NCBI GenBank assembly: GCA_054601695.1 | Contig: BAAHQB010000117.1 | Span: forward strand, 434,001 to 498,000 | Source of the DNA: Amorphochlora amoebiformis | Taxonomy: Eukaryota; Cercozoa; Chlorarachniophyceae | DNA length: 64,000 nt | Reading direction: 5' to 3' | Part shown: in pieces, positions 1-64,000 of the stretch | How the letters are laid out: each line of letters opens with the position of its first letter | How positions within the stretch are numbered: position 1 is the stretch's first letter | Notes under the pieces: model-generated | The model's database searches: none | Told to the model about the DNA's origin: nothing | Seen by the model: only the letters and a program-made list of their open reading frames with translations | Translations under genes and position numbers: made by a program

Positions 1-470
<470 letters not shown>

Positions 471-479
471 AGTTTGTAT

Positions 480-745
480 TCAACCAGTCGGCGCGTAGGC
501 GTCGAAGATGGTTTTAAGCGTAGCAGGGGATACCTTCCCTAAAAAAGAGTGAAAATCGGAATTAAGTTACGGTTAGAGATGTTGCTTTGGGTCACAAGTT
601 GGGTTAGCAAATAGTGCTAGGCTTGGGGTTAGAGTCGTAGGTTATCCTCAGGCTTTGGAGGGTAAGGGTTAAGGGAGGGTGATAGTCCGCATTTGGGTTC
701 GGAAACCAAGGGGTATTTAATGTCTAGGGAAATATGATACATATA
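480..745. repeat. Unique island with degenerate telomere-like repeats
   Basis: The island is rich in GGTTAGGG-like words (for example around 567-615 and 655-685). I find no convincing exon. A short piece at 651-660 lies between CCTCAG and GTAAGG but is too small to support. It may be intronic or 5' flanking sequence of the JmjC gene. Confidence 0.4.
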
Positions 746-833
746 CATAAATATATATATATATATATACATTATATATATATATATATATAATATTATT
801 TTATTTAATTATATATATATATATATATATATA

Positions 834-884
<51 letters not shown>

Positions 885-913
885 ACTCATATATATATAA
901 TACACACACACAG

Positions 914-959
<46 letters not shown>

Positions 960-1020
960 GTATATACATATGTATATAATATACAGATATATTATGTGTG
1001 CATATTTAAAATATAAATAT

Positions 1021-1071
<51 letters not shown>

Positions 1072-1094
1072 GTTACTATATATAGATATTATAT

Positions 1095-1140
<46 letters not shown>

Positions 1141-1339
1141 GTATGTAATGTTATATAAACTGGTCAAGAGATATGAGATACGAGAAAGAGAGAGGTGAAA
1201 GGGAGAGAAAGGATGGTTGTCAAACGTTGAGTGTTGTATTTCGAAGAAAATGAGGGAAAAATCATTTCGAGCTTTAATGACAGAGAGTTCTCGGGAGCAA
1301 GCGAGAGAATAGTGTGTATATGTGTGCGTTAGCATCAGG

Positions 1340-1408
1340 ATGGAACCTTCTTTGGCGATGATGGGAAGGGAATTCTTCAGGGCGAGCTTGCCTTTATTTG
1401 CACCTGAG
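1340..1408 (+). CDS. Candidate first coding exon of the JmjC/cupin gene
   Basis: A 3' splice-like GCATCAG ends at 1338. From the ATG at 1340 the frame is open to GAG at 1408, followed by the 5' splice site GTTAGT. The 23 residues include GREFFRASLPLFAPE, which resembles the segment of cupin_8/JmjC proteins just before the Pro-Val-(Ile/Leu) strand. It lies upstream of, and in the same orientation as, the securely reconstructed exons of the dioxygenase gene. I could not find a phase-consistent exon linking it to 3736, so its membership is inference. It could instead be a 5' exon whose coding start lies elsewhere. Confidence 0.35.
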
Positions 1409-1429
1409 GTTAGTGTCATCTATATCTTC

Positions 1430-1467
<38 letters not shown>

Positions 1468-1635
1468 ATTTATGTATGTATAAAATGAACAAACGTAGAA
1501 CGTACAGATAAACCTATGTGCACAGACGTATATGAAACCCATCTCGAGGAATACCCCTGGAAACACTCTCGAAAACCACCCGAAACATAGAAGATCATGC
1601 TGGATTTCATTTACAGGCCCTCAAGGTCTAATTCG

Positions 1636-1799
1636 TCACTTGTATTTTCGATTCCAAGGGTAAAAGCATGCTTCTTTCAAATCTCACGTGGTTCTATAAG
1701 GGAAAATAGAGAACGGCGGATAGTCACTTGTATTTTCGTCAAGGGATAAAAAGTATGCTTCTTTCAAATCTCATGTGATTCTATAAAGGAAAATAGAAG
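1636..1799. repeat. Two tandem ~88-bp diverged repeats
   Basis: Two copies begin TCACTTGTATTTTCG at 1636 and 1724 and both contain GCTTCTTTCAAATCTCA and AAAATAGA. They differ by point changes and small indels. No open frame spans them. They are probably intronic. Confidence 0.75.
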
Positions 1800-2358
1800 G
1801 CGCGGGGACTCATTCCATACCCATATCGCACGTTCGAGCAGATAAGAATAACAATTCGGCCGAATTTTAACTGTAAAAGACACGTGTCCAGCTCAGAAAA
1901 GACACGAGCCCATCCTCCATGGAGCGCGCCCCGGTGTCTCCGTCCCCCTCAGCTCCGAAAAGTGAATTTTGCCGAAAGGAAAAAGGAAGAGAAGATAGTT
2001 TGAATCGGAAAAGGCAAAGAAATCGCCGGGAGGAGGGAGGGGAGGGAGAGGGAAATGGGAAAAGACTCAAAGGAAAGGGAAAGGAGGAAGCGAGACCCGG
2101 TCAAGGTTGTTCGAGATTAACTCGAATCCTAGGGATAGGCATAGGTTGTATAGGGGTAGATCTGGTCAAGAAAGTGGGAAGTGAATTAAGTGAGATTATG
2201 AAAGATATCGGTATTAATTCAAGAAGATGTAAATGTCTCATATATCAATTCTGCATTCTTTAGGTCCTGTAAAGGTATTTAGGTTTCAAAAACCGTCTGC
2301 TGAAGAATTTAGATCAGTAATTAGGTTATAAACAACATGTAGATCATAAGAAGTGTAC

Positions 2359-2401
<43 letters not shown>

Positions 2402-2408
2402 ATATATA

Positions 2409-2451
<43 letters not shown>

Positions 2452-2455
2452 ATAT

Positions 2456-2515
<60 letters not shown>

Positions 2516-2518
2516 GTA

Positions 2519-2575
<57 letters not shown>

Positions 2576-2598
2576 TTACATATATATATTACATAAAT

Positions 2599-2684
<86 letters not shown>

Positions 2685-2750
2685 TATATATGTATATATT
2701 TTATATATGTAATTTTGTATATTTCTATTATTCGTTCATGTTACATACCT

Positions 2751-2824
<74 letters not shown>

Positions 2825-2868
2825 TTATACATGTATTCACATTTACATGTTACATATATACAGAACAT

Positions 2869-2949
<81 letters not shown>

Positions 2950-3010
2950 TAAATATACATACATACACGTGTAGATATATACATATAACATATTATAACA
3001 TACATATTTT

Positions 3011-3042
<32 letters not shown>

Positions 3043-3078
3043 CTATGTAATATACATATATATATATATATATGTATT

Positions 3079-3110
<32 letters not shown>

Positions 3111-3111
3111 C

Positions 3112-3154
<43 letters not shown>

Positions 3155-3199
3155 TATATTCCATAATATATGTGCTTATATATATTCTCATATGTGTAC

Positions 3200-3237
<38 letters not shown>

Positions 3238-3302
3238 TATATAATATAAGAAAGCATATGTATATGTGCATATAAATATACAAATATATATACATGTATG
3301 CG

Positions 3303-3352
<50 letters not shown>

Positions 3353-3566
3353 AACATATGTATATATATATATATGTGTTTGTGTGTGTTAAATATAATT
3401 TACATATATATATATATATATTATATATAAATAAATATTTTATATATATGTTGAAACTTACATACACATATTTATATATAAATATACATATATATGTATA
3501 TATATATAATATTATATAATATATATATATATATATACACACACATATATATATATAAATATATTG

Positions 3567-3606
<40 letters not shown>

Positions 3607-3647
3607 AATATATTTATATATAATACATATATATATATATATGCGTG

Positions 3648-3694
<47 letters not shown>

Positions 3695-3735
3695 ATGTAA
3701 AATCTACATGTGATTATAATATACTACAAATCCAG

Positions 3736-3795
3736 CCTTAAACAACCTGCAACTCTAACGAATCAAATCGACGACTGGAAAGCCCTCACCAAATG
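3736..3795 (+). CDS. Probable 5' exon of the JmjC/cupin gene (D-W-x-A-L-x-K-W motif)
   Basis: After the 3' splice site CAAATCCAG the frame reads KQPATLTNQIDDWKALTKW. This matches the conserved N-terminal element of cupin_8/JmjC hydroxylases, in which Asp-(His)-Trp-x-Ala-Leu-x-Lys-Trp follows the Pro-Val strand. The frame meets TAA at 3809-3811 and no GT follows in time. Either a GC donor is used (TG|GCAACC at 3796) or the frame is interrupted here. The sequence right after it (3812-3900) is C-rich telomere-like repeat. Motif and orientation tie it to the exons from 5313 on, but the connecting exons are not resolved. Confidence 0.5.
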
Positions 3796-3978
3796 GCAAC
3801 CCTATGACTAACCTCACCCAAACTCCAGTCCTAATCCCAACCCTACCCAACTAAGGCTACCCCGACCCCTAATCCCAATCTCAACCCTAACCCAAACGGA
3901 ATCCAACTCTGAATTACAAGGAATTGATTCGAAAATATATATGTATATATACATGTATGTATACATATGTATATATGT

Positions 3979-4031
<53 letters not shown>

Positions 4032-4094
4032 TTCTTCATATATTTATATGTATATATACACATACATATATATATATATATAACATACAAAAAC

Positions 4095-4128
<34 letters not shown>

Positions 4129-4168
4129 GTAAATGTATGCCTTTTTTATTATATATATGGATAAAAAA

Positions 4169-4223
<55 letters not shown>

Positions 4224-4233
4224 CTATATATAT

Positions 4234-4269
<36 letters not shown>

Positions 4270-4326
4270 ATATATATATATCTAAAACAAATAGTTATAT
4301 ATGATATATTTTCATATGTATATGAT

Positions 4327-4373
<47 letters not shown>

Positions 4374-4734
4374 AACATACGTTTATATATAAATATATGT
4401 ATGGATATGAAATATATGTATATATATATATATATATATGTATATATTATATTTATTTATATATGTATATATATGTATATATCTATATATTTCAAGATAT
4501 AACCTCTATCCACAAAAGACCCTAATGCTAGCCCTAGGCCTTCATAAGTCCTAAGACCTGACCCCTTACATAACATACCTTAGGCAAGACGACGGTTTAA
4601 TTAACGTAATTAGCCCTAAATCACTCGAGACTGTTGTCACCGTGCAGCGATCCTACCCTGGGTGAGAAGGCAATCATAATACCACCACAATTCCAGAGTT
4701 CAATATAATTGCGCAACATTCATGTACACTTCTT

Positions 4735-5035
4735 TTCCTTTGCCTCTCCCTACCCTCCCCCCCTTTCCCTTTCAGTCTCTCTCTCTCTCTCAATCCCTCT
4801 CGTCAATTTCTCCATCTCTCTTTTTCTGCTCACCCTCTCTCATCTCCCATCATCCTTCTCGTCTTTCTCTCACCCGTTTATCCTCTCCTCTCGCACTCAT
4901 GATTTTTCTCTCTCTTCTCTCCTTACTGTCCTCTCTTCTACCCTTTCTCCCTTCTCTCTCGCTCCTCTCTTTCGCTCCTCTCTTCCTCTCTCGGACCGTA
5001 CACTCCTCCCTATCTGTGCCTCTTTTCTTCTCGTC
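4735..5035. repeat. Pyrimidine-rich CT tract
   Basis: About 300 bases of CTCTC/TTTCCC low-complexity sequence. The plus-strand frames are Ser/Leu/Pro strings and the minus-strand frames Arg/Glu strings, as composition alone predicts. A short piece at 4651-4664 (GTGCAG before, GTGAGA after) could be a 14-base exon of the dioxygenase gene, but its phase cannot be checked. Confidence 0.6.
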
Positions 5036-5312
5036 CACCCAGTATTTGTATACTATACACTACCTATTCTCCAGGTTAGAAAGATTCAGTAATTTTCGTT
5101 AATATGATTTTCATACACATAGGGGAGTGTTTCGAGGGGACTACGAGGGCAGGTAGACCCTATCCCTAACCCTTACGCGAATCCTTACCCTTACGCGAAT
5201 CCTTATCCTGAACGAATCCTTTCCCTACTGTGGATCCTTACCTACGCAAACCTGAGGCAAAAAACTGACCGTAGATCTAATAAGGTCATCTAGCGAAATG
5301 TCACTCAAACAG

Positions 5313-10657
<5,345 letters not shown>

Positions 10658-10996
10658 CTCAGTCTAGTAGTACTTTGCTAGAGTCTAGGTAATAGTAGTC
10701 GACTAAGGCTTAAATTCACAATGACTCATAATCACTAGAATTATAACCCTGTCATGACCATGATCGAGACAAGTTATTAGCTGGAATTATATCATTTAGG
10801 TGTATATCTAGTGTGTGTTTACGTAGAAAAGAATGCCTGTGACATCGTGCAACTCGTTATTTAGTATGATCATTGCCTAGAACTAGAGAAGTTGGAACGT
10901 TCACTCTACTACGACAGTGTAGAACGGAATACTACTGACACTTTTCGCGAAAACATCTAGAGCAAGACTTGCGCGTCGGTCCATCAGTTGGAAGAT
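10658..10996. other. Short space between two convergent genes
   Basis: About 340 bases separate the stop of the dioxygenase gene (10657) from the stop of the minus-strand gene (10997). Base composition is ordinary and no TA block is present. It should hold both 3' UTRs. I see no exon on either strand and no unambiguous polyadenylation signal. Confidence 0.6.
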
Positions 10997-16725
<5,729 letters not shown>

Positions 16726-16924
16726 CGCGGAGTCCTTAGGGGGTACAGAGACTTGGGTGAGGTATCCATGAATATGCATACTGATATACACCCACACGTA
16801 TGTAATATTGCGTAACAATTATGTGTATACTGAGTGTGTTTCTTCGGTGTGTATTCGAAGGCGCGAGGGAAGGGTGCAATTGCCGTCATAAGCCTAATGC
16901 GAATGTGTAAATAAACATTTATGC

Positions 16925-16975
<51 letters not shown>

Positions 16976-17181
16976 CATATATGTGTGTGTGTGTGTGTAT
17001 AATATGTACATATATACACATACATATACATATATAAATATATGTATATACACATATATACACATATATATATATATATATAATATATATATATATTTAT
17101 ATATATATATATACATGTAAAATATATATATATATATATTATATATATAATGTGTAACATATATATTATATTAACCTATAC

Positions 17182-17223
<42 letters not shown>

Positions 17224-17234
17224 GAATATTAATT

Positions 17235-17707
17235 TTATTTATACACACATAACATAAATACATCACCACGTGCAAAATCAGATTTGGTATAATAATTTAT
17301 CCAATAAATCCACGCACAGACCTTTGTCCTGTCAGCACATGAGCACACAGCCCTATACTTCTGACCACTCAACTTAATGTTCCCATGAATCCGAACTTTA
17401 CTCGTACTTCCGGCCCCTTTTCCACCCCATCCATCCCCCAAAACGATTCAAACAATCATATTTCATCGAAGCACACAGGAATAACGGTCAGATTTCCACA
17501 ATGAACTACCCATACCAACACTTTCTCCCACCAACTTCGCATACCTCTCGATCCGCAAGAATAAAGAGAAAGTTCAACGCAAATTCATTAAAAAATAACC
17601 AGAAAACCTGATGTAGACATAGCCCTCCCACGTGACATATCTGTGGCTCTGGAACCCCTCAGGACCAACCCCATGAGGGCAACGAGAACCACGACCGAGA
17701 CGGCCAT
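17235..17707 (-). CDS. Possible small secreted protein, two exons
   Basis: Proposed exons are 17707-17608 and 17416-17235 (TAA 17237-17235), joined in matching phase through GTTTTC..GAAAAG, giving 93 residues. The start ATG at 17707 is followed by AVSVVVLVALMGLVLRG, a convincing hydrophobic signal-like segment with a likely cleavage after SRA. The second exon reads STSKVRIHGNIKLSGQ and contains a CSC and a further Cys within a Trp/Tyr-rich tail. No family is recognised. It sits between the start of the minus-strand gene and the tRNA. The 3' splice site has a poor pyrimidine tract, and the two pieces may not belong together. Treat it as a hypothesis. Confidence 0.38.
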
Positions 17708-17842
17708 TCAGATTCAAAATAGACGATAAATAAATTTAGTAAAACAAAAAGAAAATAAATAATCGGCCTTATAAACAGGCACACGTGTCAGTCATACATT
17801 ATCACACGTGTCGTAGTACATTATCACACGTGTCCCTCTCCG

Positions 17843-17854
17843 AAAAAATAAAAA
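17843..17854 (-). terminator. Pol III T-run terminator of the tRNA-Tyr gene
   Basis: On the minus strand the tRNA 3' end is followed at once by T5, A, T6. This is the usual RNA polymerase III stop signal. Confidence 0.85.
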
Positions 17855-17855
17855 T

Positions 17856-17939
17856 TCTCGCCAGCCGGATTCGAACCAACGACCTAGAGATCCCCACTTC
17901 ATCTACAGTCTCCCGCTCTGCCAACTGAGCTATAGCGAG
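17856..17939 (-). tRNA. tRNA-Tyr (GTA) with an 11-base intron
   Basis: The minus strand folds as a full cloverleaf. The acceptor CTCGCTA (17939-17933) pairs with TGGCGAG (17863-17857), with discriminator A at 17856. Other parts are D-arm GCTCAGTTGGCAGAGC, anticodon stem GGAGA/TCTCT (one G-U), anticodon GTA, and T-arm GTTGG-TTCGAAT-CCGGC. An 11-base intron (ATGAAGTGGGG) sits one base 3' of the anticodon, the canonical position; eukaryotic tRNA-Tyr genes typically carry one. Internal A and B boxes are intact. The gene is divergent from the aldo-keto reductase, whose ATG is only 66 bases away. Confidence 0.96.
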
Positions 17940-18005
17940 CAGAATGATATGAGGATTTTGGACAATTTGCGCATTACGGACTCACAATCCTGACATGCAG
18001 TGACC

Positions 18006-62196
<44,191 letters not shown>

Positions 62197-62348
62197 GTTA
62201 CATTTATATTTATTCTATGTGCATAAAAACATATATTTATATTTTTTATATACATATATGTATATATGTATATATATATATGTGTATATGTATATATGTA
62301 TGTGTATGTGTTACATGTAAGAATGCACACACAACACAAACACACACG

Positions 62349-62388
<40 letters not shown>

Positions 62389-62391
<3 letters not shown>

Positions 62392-62530
62392 AGCGCAGTG
62401 GTATAGTAGATGGTCCAGAGTTCGATTCAAGTCCGTTTGGATTATGACGAATGATTATTGATAACTTGGTGTGGTAGTCGGATACTTCCTTTCTTCCATT
62501 CTTCCTCCGGAGCCGTATGGGTTCCGAGAA
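62389..62530 (+). mobile_element. tRNA-like SINE copy, best preserved
   Basis: GTTAGCGCAGTGGTATAGTA resembles a Pol III A box, and AGTTCGATTCAAGTCC resembles a B box about 30 bases on. The body TTTGGATTATGACGAATGAT and tail CTTCCTTTCTTCCATTCTTC and TATGGGTTCCGAGAA follow. The left end abuts (TA)n directly. Confidence 0.8.
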
Positions 62531-62662
62531 TTTCCTGGGTTCCGAGTATTGTGCTACTACTCGTATACTCTAAGGAACTGACGGTAGTCTAGCTAGCCGC
62601 TGCGTAGTTAACTAGCTATAGGTTCCGTGCTAGCTCTACATGCTGTAACAATATATACATAC

Positions 62663-62744
<82 letters not shown>

Positions 62745-62882
62745 GTGTATGTATGCATATATCGCATTCAAGAATATAATATTATATATATATATATATA
62801 TATGTATAAGTATATATATGCATATATCGTACTCACACATATATATATATATACATACATAAATATATATATATATATATAG

Positions 62883-62915
<33 letters not shown>

Positions 62916-63033
62916 ATATAATATATAAATGTTCATTCATGTGTGCATACATAATATATATATATATATATATGTACATATATAAATTCATTTATATATA
63001 TATATATATATATATATGTACCTAGTAATATGT

Positions 63034-63101
<68 letters not shown>

Positions 63102-63151
63102 GCATACAGTATATGTATGTATATTATGAAATGTGGATAATATAATTTTAG

Positions 63152-63245
<94 letters not shown>

Positions 63246-63676
63246 ACATATACATTCACATAGATTCAAAGCACAGACAAGCCCACCACAAGGGATCAGC
63301 ATTAGAGGGATCAGCGGGGCTTACGGGCAGGTGGAAAGCTCCCAATCCACCTAAATCTTGAAATCCTTTTCTACTCTTCATCCGACATTTCATCGAAATC
63401 AATCCAAAAATTGTCTCCTTCTGACACCTCTTTTTATCAGCACCAATTGCACGGTCAATCTAGCAGATATCTTAGTATTTTGCACTGTGGAGCTAGGACT
63501 GACACTCAGCCGGTAGGGAAGAAAAAAAAAAAGCATATTTAAACAATCGGAAAAATCAAAAAGAGAATTTACAAATTATTGGAAACATCGTAACGTTTGA
63601 ACGAAGGTGGGGTAATGAACAAGGAAAATACCTAGAGAAGGGTTGATATACATGTATATGTATTATACGATGTATA

Positions 63677-63731
<55 letters not shown>

Positions 63732-64000
63732 TATATATATATATATATATATTTTATATGTATTTACAATATATGTGTATATATACACACACGTATATAT
63801 ATATATATATGATATGTTTTTTCCATATATATATATATATATAGGAAAAAAAAAAATAATTTCAATATTGCACAGAAATATATGAATGTATGGTTTTCGT
63901 CTGAATTTCTAAATATATACCTATGCAAGAAAATCACATAACATATAAATACATAAAGAATAGGAATATTACATATATATATTTATATATTTATATATAT
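62531..64000. other. Right edge: TA blocks and islands without a resolved exon
   Basis: This should be intron and further exons of the giant gene. The island 63262-63320 has splice-like borders (GCACAG before, GTGGAA after 63320). It is open in two frames ([17 protein letters not shown] or [17 protein letters not shown]), but neither matches the incoming phase 1. The island 63355-63650 shows no convincing exon. Confidence 0.5.

Overview
This is nuclear DNA of a eukaryote. About two thirds of the window is (TA)n and related AT microsatellite, so nearly every long open frame is an artificial run of Tyr-Ile-Tyr-Ile. The real information sits in islands of 20-150 bases inside the TA sea. I read each island for a 3' splice site (..AG), an open frame and a 5' splice site (GT..), then required codon phase to agree from island to island. 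Doing this by eye recovers long spliced genes. In the best parts, 12 to 22 consecutive junctions agree in phase and rebuild known protein families.

Layout. (1) 1-10657, plus strand: a JmjC/cupin_8 dioxygenase gene. The 3' thirteen exons (5313-10657) form a coherent chain; two likely 5' exons lie at 1340-1408 and 3736-3795. (2) 10997-16725, minus strand: a 12-exon gene for a 240-residue protein of unknown family, convergent with gene 1. (3) 17235-17707, minus: a possible two-exon small secreted protein. (4) 17856-17939, minus: an intron-containing tRNA-Tyr. (5) 18006-30647, plus: a complete 16-exon gene for a 372-residue plant-plastid-type aldo-keto reductase carrying a secretory signal peptide. 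(6) 30648-33008: intergenic DNA with a small repeat family. (7) 33009 to beyond 62196, plus: the 5' part of a giant gene, about 43 exons and 745 codons in 29 kb, whose N-terminus resembles the TAN/HEAT region of ATM/Tel1 kinases. It probably continues past the right edge.

Organism. The reductase belongs to a family that is plastidial in plants. A signal peptide ahead of a basic, Ser/Thr-containing leader fits bipartite targeting into a complex (secondary) plastid, so a plastid-bearing protist is the best guess. The degenerate TTAGGG-type repeats fit many lineages. I cannot name the species.

Non-coding structure. Introns carry (TA)n cores. Several also carry degenerate telomere-like repeats: G-rich (TTAGGG-like) in the sense strand just after 5' splice sites, and C-rich (CCCTAA-like) just before 3' splice sites. 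A tRNA-like SINE family (4 copies), a 10-bp minisatellite, an inverted duplication of one reductase exon, and several tandem duplications lie in introns. The genes show no evident shared pathway.
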